A stretch of DNA of 64,000 nucleotides. Origin: DATBRC01 sp036560485 (GTDB lineage: Bacteria; Pseudomonadota; Gammaproteobacteria; Burkholderiales; Burkholderiaceae_D). The DNA is taken from the NCBI GenBank assembly GCA_036560485.1, contig DATBRC010000023.1, positions 1 to 64,000 on the forward strand, read 5' to 3'. Positions within the stretch are counted from its first letter, which is position 1. Every line of letters begins with the position of its first letter. Below are positions 7,373 through 14,047 of the stretch, one piece after another. The translations under genes and the position numbers were made by a program. The notes beneath the pieces were generated by a model. The model was not told the DNA's origin. It worked only from the letters and a program-made list of their open reading frames with translations, and did no database searches.

Positions 7373-7630
7373 ATGAATGTCGATCAAGCTGCGCGGAAAA
7401 TCCTCATTGAGCTTCGTGCAAAAGTTGAGGCCGGAAAAGACGGAGCGATCTATGGAGATCGTGCGAGAGCACTACAAGACATAGATGCATTGCTCACTGA
7501 ACCGTCAACGTATCGCGTAAAGCTTTTGCTGTTGCCAACAGCTAATTTGCAGGAATTGTCGGTTGAGAATGGGTGGGGAGCTGAATTCAATGGACTCGCC
7601 TCTCAGCTCGAACGTGTGCTGGGATTTTAA
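7373..7630 (+). CDS. small hypothetical cassette protein
   Basis: An 85-residue, mostly helical acidic protein without recognised domain. It begins with an amphipathic helix (DQAARKILIELRAKVEAG) and ends with a second helix before the stop. The start ATG sits 7 bp after the core site. This leaves little room for a ribosome site, as in other cassettes of this array. No signal peptide or membrane segment. Confidence 0.6.
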   Translation: MNVDQAARKILIELRAKVEAGKDGAIYGDRARALQDIDALLTEPSTYRVKLLLLPTANLQELSVENGWGAEFNGLASQLERVLGF

Positions 7631-7649
7631 CGATGTTCGACAACGCTAC

Positions 7650-7710
7650 GCCTAACCCATCCATCGAGATGGGCTCGCCTATTGGCGGCCTCTCATGTCA
7701 AACGTTAGGA
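7650..7710 (+). other. attC: attC site 5
   Basis: GCCTAAC (7650-7656) to GTTAGGA (7704-7710), 61 bp. CCATCGAGATGGGCTCGCC pairs with GGCGGCCTCTCATG with small bulges. Confidence 0.8.
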
Positions 7711-7720
7711 TGCAGAAAAA

Positions 7721-8119
7721 ATGGTTATCTTAGAACTGAAAGCATTACTGGACTTATTCGATGAACATGTACCCGATCGTGAATCGAATAGATTGGTATG
7801 GAAGCTCTGTGATAACCGTAAGAAATGGATGGAAGCGCATGATCTGCATTCCGTATTGAGAGAGCGGAATCTTATAGCGATTAAAGAGGGAGATAAAGTT
7901 CGCGAATGTCAATACTGCTTCGAAGAGGTGGTTGCTGCAACACTTTTCAACCTTACTTACCCTGAAGCTCCGTTTGACCCTGATACTCCCTACTGGATAA
8001 TTAAGAATGCGCTTGCTTTGGCAAAGAAAGTCGGTATTCCAGTTGAAGCAGTCGCTGGCATAGTTGCGCCTAACACGGCGGTCAACACCGAGTCGCTTTC
8101 GGCGCCCCGGTTACCTTAG
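7721..8119 (+). CDS. hypothetical cassette protein reading into attC
   Basis: A 132-residue soluble protein of unknown family. The body (residues 1-115) is helical, with a Cys pair (ECQYC near 67-71). The last 18 or so residues (from VAPNTAVN) are encoded by the attC site itself, with the stop two bases before the right core site. The true C-terminus may therefore have been remade when the cassette formed, by loss of an original stop. The ATG follows an A-rich AGAAAAA stretch. Confidence 0.6.
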   Translation: MVILELKALLDLFDEHVPDRESNRLVWKLCDNRKKWMEAHDLHSVLRERNLIAIKEGDKVRECQYCFEEVVAATLFNLTYPEAPFDPDTPYWIIKNALALAKKVGIPVEAVAGIVAPNTAVNTESLSAPRLP

Positions 8120-8127
8120 CGTTAAGC
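8068..8127 (+). other. attC: attC site 6 (last of array)
   Basis: GCCTAAC (8068-8074) to GTTAAGC (8121-8127), 60 bp. The interior GGCGGTCAACACCGAGTCGC pairs only in part with GGCGCCCCGGTTACC. It overlaps the 3' end of the preceding gene, and no cassette gene follows directly. Confidence 0.7.
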
Positions 8128-8614
8128 TTTCGCGAACGTCCGCTTTTCAATTAAGGCTACTTCGGCTTTGGGCGCATGATGGAACGGCGGCAATCGCTGC
8201 AAAGCTGCCGGTGAAACGTCGTCGCCTCACCGGCAGGAATTGGCCGATAGCAGTCATTTAGTCTATCCATTCACTTTTCCACTATGCCAAGCTCCATATT
8301 GCGTTCAATACCTCGGTCAGTTTTGTCAGCAATACCAACTGGCAAAGCCATAGCGGTGACTCGACGATGAGCTATTGGGCATAGATGCTGCCTTTGACCG
8401 GACAGAATTTCTTTTCTGCTACAGCCGGAATCGCTGTCGCGTTTGCATTGATTCGCGGGTTTAGCTCTCGCTCAAGCAGTCCCGTATCGGAACGCGAGGT
8501 TTCGATGGTGATCATGTCGGCATCCATATCGACGATCCACAAAAAGTTGCAATTTCTCAATAACCCATACACACTCATATTTGGCGAAAATTCGTCATCT
8601 TAAGAAGAGTAACT
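8128..8614. other. 487-bp stretch without a supported gene
   Basis: It contains repeat B at 8190-8230, the diverged partner of 4887-4927. Small open frames on both strands (for instance 8372-8603) lack ribosome sites and overlap each other, so none is called. Confidence 0.4.
8190..8230 (+). repeat. diverged repeat B flanking the array
   Basis: About 70 percent identical over 41 bp to 4887-4927 and in the same orientation. It starts 62 bp after the last attC. Confidence 0.45.
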
Positions 8615-9037
8615 ATGCGAGTTATGTTTTTGACTACGCTCGGCTTTATCGTACTGATTGCAACCGGGTGGATATCCGAGTTCATTACGTTCCAAGGTGA
8701 GCGTACGATCTATACGGCCGACTGCGCGAATGGGAATTGGCTAGCAAACCAATGCAGCGGGATGGTTATCGCTGGCAAACGATATCGCTTTCGTGCGTTA
8801 AAAGCACATCGGGAAGTGTTATTCTGGGTAGCCGGCTCGAACGACCCATCAGCGAAATTCAGCGACTGCGTGATTCTTAATGGTAGAAATTGGAGCTGTA
8901 AACCTAACGCCGATTTGAAATACACGATTACGCGAGAAATGGCTGGTGGCAGTCCAGTCCCCGATACATCAGGCGTCGCCCGCCCGTTTCATCAAATTAC
9001 TAAATGGGAATGGCTGTACCTGCACTGGTTCAGATAA
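8615..9037 (+). CDS. membrane-anchored or exported hypothetical protein
   Basis: A 140-residue protein with one N-terminal hydrophobic segment (about residues 3-22) that may be an uncleaved signal anchor. The remainder is strand-rich with four cysteines (near 36, 47, 88 and 95), which would be oxidised in the periplasm. No family is recognised. The start ATG has a good ribosome site (AAGAAGAG, about 5 bases upstream). It lies outside the attC array and before the first repeat cluster of the next block. Confidence 0.6.
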   Translation: MRVMFLTTLGFIVLIATGWISEFITFQGERTIYTADCANGNWLANQCSGMVIAGKRYRFRALKAHREVLFWVAGSNDPSAKFSDCVILNGRNWSCKPNADLKYTITREMAGGSPVPDTSGVARPFHQITKWEWLYLHWFR

Positions 9038-9098
9038 AAACCTCTCGGTCTTTTTTCAATTGAAGAAAGATGTCTCTAGAGCTATATCTCTGCCATTT

Positions 9099-9150
9099 GG
9101 CAAGGATATGTTCCTAAAGCCCGCCTAGCCTATATATGGTTCTAGTCACA
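9099..9150 (+). repeat. left cluster of GCC..ATATG..CTA repeats
   Basis: Two copies: GGCAAGGATATGTTCCTAAA (9099-9118) and a second whose right part ATATATGGTTCTAGTCACA (9132-9150) matches 12445-12463 in 18 of 19 bases. With the cluster at 12321-12463 they bracket a 3.3-kb gene block. Confidence 0.65.
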
Positions 9151-9274
9151 GGTCGCTTCGAAGTTGTTGAAGACAAGCCGTTCGCTTTTTAATCTATTCT
9201 TCTTCAGTGGCTGTTACATCGCCATAGATGAGCGCCCTATCCCACTAATAGGGGTCTACCGCTTGAGTACATCA

Positions 9275-9517
9275 TCATTCAGGCCGTAGCATTTCCCAAA
9301 GCGGCAAATTAACTGCATCTGCCAATTTTTCCATATTGTCGATCGAGATATTGCGCTCCCCACGTTCAACCTGGCCAATATAAGTGCGATGAAGCTCGGC
9401 CATATCAGCCAATACTTCCTGCGATAGTCCCATTTCCTCGCGCGCATGGCGCAGCACCAATCCAAACCGGACTTTGGCTGGCTGACGCTTCGAAGGCTTT
9501 GAGGATCTTGCTTGCAT
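9275..9517 (-). CDS. XRE-family HTH regulator
   Basis: An 80-residue DNA-binding protein consisting of a basic tail (residues 1-16) and one Cro/CI-type helix-turn-helix (about 17-75). The usual hallmarks are present: LRHAREEMGLSQEVLADMAEL, RTYIGQVERGERNIS and the closing LADAVNLPLWEML. Small stand-alone XRE proteins of this kind are commonly repressors of neighbouring genes in mobile or defence modules. It is divergent from the exported protein gene at 9648, so the 130-bp gap probably carries both promoters and its operator. Confidence 0.85.
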   Translation of the reverse strand: MQARSSKPSKRQPAKVRFGLVLRHAREEMGLSQEVLADMAELHRTYIGQVERGERNISIDNMEKLADAVNLPLWEMLRPE

Positions 9518-9647
9518 CCCCGAAAGATCGCCGATTTGATGACTTTGGGTCTACAGAGTTTGAGTAGCATTTATTGGCGATTACGTATAAAATTTGCAAT
9601 GTTTAAGGGGAACTCTTTGCACGAATTTACAAATCAAGGGGGCGAAA

Positions 9648-10526
9648 TTGCTTTATCGTACAAATAAAAAATGGCTGACTGCACTGGCAATAACTCCACT
9701 GTTCGCATTGGCAGCGCCTTCCGACAAGGACATTCTTGACTTGATTGACGCGCGGTCAGCAGGCGCAGAAGTAGCGTATCAATCATCGGATGGCCATATC
9801 AAGCAGATAGCCGACGTTAGCAAATGTACGAACCTGTCGATGGATGAGCAGTGGCGGCAAATTAATAGATATATCAAGCAAGGCAATGACGACATGGCGC
9901 AAGCGGGCGGGTTAGTCGGCGCAAAAGCGATTGCGGCATGTGCGTTGATCAAAACGAAATATCGCGAGCAAGCATTAAGCAAACGGATTCCCGACTTGGG
10001 GCTCGATGGCTGGTCCTCCCAAATCGGCAGCTTTTTGGCAGCCAGCGTAATCGCCGGCGACAGTGACAAGGAAACGGCCGACCAAGCGATGACGTTTCTC
10101 AGCTATGCAAAGGACCATGGTAAACATGTCGATGACTTGATCAATAGAATCAAATTAAAACTGGGAACAAATGAGCCATCTCAGGATGCTCCCGCGCTCA
10201 CCGGCACCGCGGTGTCGATTGTCGGCAAGCTTACGTCGAACTCGTTTTCGTTTGAACAGCAATACCTTGGCAAGGTGATCCAAGCCACCGGTAAAGTTCT
10301 CAGTATCTATGGCACGAATGATCGTGTCACTGTCAGGATTCTTGGAAATATGACCAAAACGAAGAATCAACTGTCTTTTCGGGATTCCATTGAATGCATC
10401 GTCACCAATCAAGAATTTATTTCGAATGTCGGCAAGCTTTCCGTGGACAAAAATGCGACCGTGCGCGGCACCTATAAAAAGGGAAGTTTCGGCGAAATTG
10501 AATTAAAAAATTGCGAAGTGCGGTAA
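9648..10526 (+). CDS. exported protein with OB-fold (tRNA_anti-like) end
   Basis: A protein of about 292 residues, read from TTG at 9648. The start was chosen because AAGGGGG lies five to six bases upstream and a signal peptide begins there (KKWLTALAITPLFALAAP). The centre (about residues 30-175) is helical with three cysteines and resembles no family I know. The C-terminal 100 residues look like the tRNA_anti-like OB-fold found in small periplasmic or membrane proteins (VIQATGKVLSIYG, later ATVRGTYKKG, LKNCEV). Role unknown. It is first in a three-gene plus-strand run with the NERD protein. Confidence 0.65.
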   Translation: MLYRTNKKWLTALAITPLFALAAPSDKDILDLIDARSAGAEVAYQSSDGHIKQIADVSKCTNLSMDEQWRQINRYIKQGNDDMAQAGGLVGAKAIAACALIKTKYREQALSKRIPDLGLDGWSSQIGSFLAASVIAGDSDKETADQAMTFLSYAKDHGKHVDDLINRIKLKLGTNEPSQDAPALTGTAVSIVGKLTSNSFSFEQQYLGKVIQATGKVLSIYGTNDRVTVRILGNMTKTKNQLSFRDSIECIVTNQEFISNVGKLSVDKNATVRGTYKKGSFGEIELKNCEVR

Positions 10527-10556
10527 CACGCAGGCGCAATCAAAAAAGACCATCCG

Positions 10557-11612
10557 ATGAATCACGAAGATCCGTCCTGGAAAATCACCAAGGCGGTGCT
10601 GTTTTTCCCAATTCAGCTTGGCTCATTTTTGGCGACACGAATTTTATGCCCGTTCGATTTTGGCGTCAGTTGGCTGGCAGACTGTTTTAAAGCGAGTGCC
10701 TGGATTGGATTGCGTATCGGCATCAATTGTATCTGGGGCTATTTCAGCTTATCGACACTCTTTTCTGCCACGCAGCTTGCATATGAATTAAACAAGGGGT
10801 TCAATGGCCAGTGGGGCATGGCCATCCCAATGACACTATTCAGTGCCGCGGTCACCAGTGTGTTTGGTCGCTCGCGGCTGGCGGCACTCGAGAGCGACGC
10901 AAGTCGAAAACGGTATGACGAGGTCACGAGTGAGATCGAAAACACGATTCACAATCATCGCCCGGTTGATCCCGACACGGCAAAGCTACGAGCTGGAAAA
11001 GAAGCCGAAGACTATGTACAAGCGTTAATCGATTCTTATGTGCAAAACAATCCGACACACCAGGCGCTACACAACAAGCTGTTCGTATTTAACGCCGGCA
11101 TGCCAAACGAATATTCTGCTGAAGTCGATCATCTGTTAATCACACAACGCAACCTCTTTTTGATCGAGACCAAATACAAATCAGGAACCATTCATGCGGT
11201 GCATGACGCGAAAGAATGGCGCACCGTTTCACATGCAAATGACGATGGACAACAACGATCTGGCGAAATGCGCAACGCGTTGCTGCAAGCTAAAAACACC
11301 GCGAAGGTGCTGACCAGGGAATTCTCTCTTCCGACAAAAATCATTCCGATCGTTGCCATTTATGGCAATGATGTTTCCATCGTCAATGGGCCAAGCAACG
11401 TGGTCGCAGCAGATAAACTGATTGATGTCATTACGATGTTTGAGCGTCATGCAAATGGGAATACCGACCTGGACGTAGAAGACATCGCCACTACGTTGCT
11501 GGGCCAGTGCAGCAGAGATCCTGCAGCGCTGGAAAAACACAAGGCATGTGCGCAAGGCAAAGGCGAACAACGGGAAATCGAACAGTTCGTTCAGAATGCT
11601 TCCATTGAATAA
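10557..11612 (+). CDS. NERD-domain membrane protein
   Basis: A 351-residue protein. The N-terminal 110 residues hold two to three hydrophobic segments (near 12-30, 45-65 and 80-100). A NERD (nuclease-related) domain follows at about 140-260, with the expected acidic-Lys pattern AEVDHLLITQRNLFLIETKYKSG, where the D and the E..K are the predicted metal-binding nuclease residues. NERD proteins are predicted DNA-processing nucleases and recur in plasmids and defence islands. The start follows a gap of 30 bp from the upstream gene, so the two are likely co-transcribed. Substrate unknown. Confidence 0.8.
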   Translation: MNHEDPSWKITKAVLFFPIQLGSFLATRILCPFDFGVSWLADCFKASAWIGLRIGINCIWGYFSLSTLFSATQLAYELNKGFNGQWGMAIPMTLFSAAVTSVFGRSRLAALESDASRKRYDEVTSEIENTIHNHRPVDPDTAKLRAGKEAEDYVQALIDSYVQNNPTHQALHNKLFVFNAGMPNEYSAEVDHLLITQRNLFLIETKYKSGTIHAVHDAKEWRTVSHANDDGQQRSGEMRNALLQAKNTAKVLTREFSLPTKIIPIVAIYGNDVSIVNGPSNVVAADKLIDVITMFERHANGNTDLDVEDIATTLLGQCSRDPAALEKHKACAQGKGEQREIEQFVQNASIE

Positions 11613-11711
11613 ATTACATAGCTAATTTTTACGTCAATACAAATCAAAATAACAAATAGACCACCCAATATTTGTTTCAGTTTTAGCGTCAACGAAAAGG
11701 TGACCAAAACT

Positions 11712-12170
11712 ATGATTACGAGAAAATACGGAAGTAAATTTGCCCGTCATCCATATAGTCTTTCACTAAACAGTCCCCTTTGGCGCTGTCTGATCTTGGA
11801 ATTGAGTACACCTTTTTTCCTCATAAAATATGCAGAATTCGATGCGCAAAGCTGGCTGGGCGAAACGGCTATCTATGGCGAAGTGGAGGCTCTTTTACAT
11901 TTTAGCGATGCCAAATCGCATACAACGCACAGGCAAATTGAGCAAATAGCACTGATTACTTCTTCAAAGCGCAAACATGGCGGTGGATGGCATATCCAAA
12001 ATATTAAAGAAATCTGGGCAGGCGAAACCATGGAATCCAAACATCAGGTCGTCAAATTCGTGACGAATTCCGGAAAGAGCTATTTTTCTGGCTCCATTAA
12101 TAACGAAGAAGCGGATCTAAAAATGGTATTTCCCGTTTCCATACCCGACATATCTAAATCCAATGAATGA
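11712..12170 (+). CDS. hypothetical protein, end of NERD block
   Basis: A protein of about 152 residues, not recognised. The basic N-terminus is followed by a strand-rich middle with aromatic residues and no signal peptide or membrane segment. ATG at 11712 is preferred; an in-frame GTG at 11700 would add four residues, and the AAAAGG ribosome site fits either poorly. It lies about 100 bp after the NERD gene and before the right repeat cluster, so it is counted as part of the same block. Confidence 0.55.
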   Translation: MITRKYGSKFARHPYSLSLNSPLWRCLILELSTPFFLIKYAEFDAQSWLGETAIYGEVEALLHFSDAKSHTTHRQIEQIALITSSKRKHGGGWHIQNIKEIWAGETMESKHQVVKFVTNSGKSYFSGSINNEEADLKMVFPVSIPDISKSNE

Positions 12171-12491
12171 CTCAGATTTTCATAGGCAATGTTATTGGGG
12201 ATCACAAAATAAGGCACCTAACGAGAAACCGAACGATTCGTTCAGAATACGTCGATTGACTGAATTACAAAGAGATTTCTGGTTTCGGTACGAAGAGATA
12301 CAGTAGTTGCTGGTTCGTGCCGCCATTATATGGTTCTAAACCGTAAATCGCCGCCAAGATATGCTACTAACTTGGCGAAAAACACAGCGTAAAACGAGCG
12401 TAAATTGGGCGAAAGCCGCCAATATATGCTTCTAAAGGCCGCCAATATATGGTACTAGTCACAAATTTAATTTTTAATGTAAATCGGTAGC
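12171..12491. other. 321-bp repeat-bearing intergenic region
   Basis: No gene seen. Its second half consists of four copies of a roughly 20-bp repeat (see 12321-12463). Confidence 0.5.
12321..12463 (+). repeat. right cluster of four CGCCAATATATG repeats
   Basis: Copies start at 12321, 12352, 12417 and 12440 with the pattern CGCCAANATATGSTWCTAA. The last one extends to ATATATGGTACTAGTCACA (12445-12463), which matches 9132-9150 in 18 of 19 bases. Spacings of 31, 65 and 23 bp are irregular, so they are not classical iterons. Confidence 0.7.
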
Positions 12492-12701
12492 TTATTTGGT
12501 CTTGCCATCGTCATCTTGACGACGGGATGGCATTTCAGCCCGCAGCTTTTGAAGGTCAGATAGAACGCGGCTCGCAGCAGACCGCGCAACCGCATCTTTG
12601 GACGAGAATAATTGATTGGCCGAGCGCATGGCGGATTCCAACAGGGTGGAATAAGACACGCGGCGGCGTTCTTTGATAGGTTCGCTCATATAAAGAATCA
12701 T
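12492..12701 (-). CDS. small basic hypothetical protein
   Basis: A 69-residue, highly charged helical protein without a recognised family (core YSTLLESAMRSANQLFSS, then a basic tail). An alternative start is the ATG four codons in (12689). Neither has a visible ribosome site. It marks the edge between accessory and core DNA. It could be a small regulator or simply a conserved short protein; coding status is moderately supported by its position and composition. Confidence 0.45.
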   Translation of the reverse strand: MILYMSEPIKERRRVSYSTLLESAMRSANQLFSSKDAVARSAASRVLSDLQKLRAEMPSRRQDDDGKTK

Positions 12702-12728
12702 ATAGCGAAGTTGGCATTCCGCAAATAG

Positions 12729-13148
12729 TTAATGCTGTTCGTTACAAATTTTTTGAAAATTTTTCATGATGTCGCGCCACGTAATAATGCCGACAGGAAC
12801 GTTTTTGTTATCGACAATCGGGATGCAGGAAATTCGGTGGTTATTAAAAATGTTAACTGCATCGTTGATGCTTGCTTCCGGATGCAATGTGATCGGCTTG
12901 CGCGTCACAATTTGATGTACTTTCTTTTTGAGAGTATCCAGGTCTTTGACGGTGTAGTTGTTGGTGCCGATGTTGGGGCTGATGTGCCGCAGTAAATCAC
13001 GGTCGGATACCACGCCGAAAAGCTCGCCTTCTTCCATGACAAGCAGGTGATGGAATTTCGCGTTATCGAAAATATCCTTTACGGCGCCCAGGTTATCATC
13101 AAGCCCTACCGAGACCGGGTGTTCACTCATTATTTGGCCGACGTTCAT
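12729..13148 (-). CDS. CBS-domain pair protein
   Basis: A 139-residue protein made of two CBS domains (about residues 3-60 and 75-135). The motifs VVSDRDLLRHI and VGIITWRDIMKNF end each domain, as is typical. Tandem CBS pairs bind adenosine nucleotides (AMP, ATP, NAD-type ligands) and act as energy sensors. Free-standing ones modulate unknown partners. AAGGTGAT upstream of the ATG is a good ribosome site. The gene is monocistronic with a 200-bp promoter region shared with the divergent VOC gene. Confidence 0.9.
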   Translation of the reverse strand: MNVGQIMSEHPVSVGLDDNLGAVKDIFDNAKFHHLLVMEEGELFGVVSDRDLLRHISPNIGTNNYTVKDLDTLKKKVHQIVTRKPITLHPEASINDAVNIFNNHRISCIPIVDNKNVPVGIITWRDIMKNFQKICNEQH

Positions 13149-13360
13149 AACATCACCTTATAAGTAATGACATGTTTTAATTGTAGTACCGAAACATGAT
13201 GTTTACTAAATAAACTCCCGTATCTAAATGTGAATCATTGCAACTTGGCGGTTTGCTGTAAATATGTGCAGACTTTCATATATTTATAGGGAAGTTTTAC
13301 TCTTTTGCCGGTGGGATTGAATAAACTAAAATAACGTTTTTATAACGCGGAGAAAATGCG

Positions 13361-13843
13361 ATGTCGATTAATCAACGGCCGTTCAAAATTTTAGGCATCC
13401 AGCAGATCGCGATCGGCGGTCCGTCAAAAGAGCGGATGAAAAGTTTGTGGGTCGATATGTTCGGTCTGACCATCATCGGCAATTTCCGTAGCGAGCGTGA
13501 AAATGTAGATGAAGACATCTTGGCGATGGGTAGCGGACCGTTCAAGGTGGAAGTCGATTTGATGCAGCCGCTCGATGTCGAGAAAAAGCCGCGGGTCGAT
13601 GAGCCGCCTTTGAACCACATTGGATTGTGGGTCGATAATCTTTCGGTTGCGGTGGAGTGGTTGACGGCACAAGGTGTGCGCTTTGCGCCGGGCGGTATTC
13701 GCAAAGGCGCTGCCGGTTATGACATTACTTTCTTACATCCGAAAGCGAATGAGCAATTTCCGATCGCGGGTGAAGGAGTGTTGATTGAATTGGTGCAAGC
13801 GCCTGCTGAAGTGATTGCGGGCTTTGCGCAGTTTGGTGGATAA
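13361..13843 (+). CDS. VOC protein, probable methylmalonyl-CoA epimerase
   Basis: A 160-residue vicinal-oxygen-chelate (glyoxalase-fold) protein with two beta-alpha-beta modules. The metal ligands expected are a His in NHIGLWVDN and a Glu in GVLIELVQAP, the latter phrase being very typical of methylmalonyl-CoA epimerases. That enzyme interconverts (2S)- and (2R)-methylmalonyl-CoA, the step between propionyl-CoA carboxylase and the mutase. Both of those enzymes are encoded by the convergent neighbouring operon, which lacks its own epimerase. The start has a CGGAGAA ribosome site. A generic glyoxalase/dioxygenase role cannot be excluded; the context raises the odds. Confidence 0.6.
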   Translation: MSINQRPFKILGIQQIAIGGPSKERMKSLWVDMFGLTIIGNFRSERENVDEDILAMGSGPFKVEVDLMQPLDVEKKPRVDEPPLNHIGLWVDNLSVAVEWLTAQGVRFAPGGIRKGAAGYDITFLHPKANEQFPIAGEGVLIELVQAPAEVIAGFAQFGG

Positions 13844-13856
13844 GCAAATTCTTGAT

Positions 13857-13985
13857 CCACGAAAGACACGAAAAGCACGAACAAAAATTCAACGCACTTT
13901 TGATCTAATTATTGGAGTATGGACAATGCCCTGGAGTCTGATCTATTGCTAAGAAAATTTTTCGTGCTTTTCGTGTCTTTCGTGG
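13857..13985. repeat. inverted CACGAAAGACACGAAAAGC repeat
   Basis: A 25-bp arm starting CCACGAAAGACACGAAAAGC at 13857 has an exact reverse complement ending at 13985, with a loop of about 60 bp. A degraded version of the same pair lies at 51144-51262. It lies between the convergent VOC and pccA genes. Confidence 0.85.
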
Positions 13986-14000
13986 AAAGGTATTCGAAAC

Positions 14001-14031
14001 AAAAAAGGCCAGCATCATGCCGGCCTTTTTA
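14001..14031. terminator. bidirectional rho-independent terminator
   Basis: AAAAAAGGCC-GCATCATGC-GGCCTTTTT forms a GC stem with A and T runs on both sides, so it can end both the VOC gene and the mcm-pccA operon. Confidence 0.85.
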
Positions 14032-14047
14032 TTATTGCAAACAGCGA

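Larger units (their letters stand above)
5206..8127 (+). mobile_element. integron cassette array, six cassettes, no integrase
   Basis: Six consecutive units consist of one short gene on the plus strand followed by an attC-type site: RYYYAAC on the left, GTTRRRY-like on the right, and an imperfectly self-complementary interior. Each next gene begins only 0-20 bp after the previous core site, as in real cassettes. Cassette boundaries fall at about 5206, 5775, 6324, 6904, 7360, 7704 and 8121. No integrase lies nearby, so by current naming this is a CALIN, apart from the attI-like left end. Products are unknown or immunity-like. Confidence 0.85.

Noticed and set aside
12321..12463. CRISPR array
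   Set aside because: Repeats are only about 20 bp, vary in sequence and have irregular spacing of 23-65 bp; no cas genes are nearby.
12321..12463. Plasmid-type iteron origin
   Set aside because: Spacing is irregular, no replication initiator gene is present, and matching repeats lie 3.3 kb away on the other side of the gene block.
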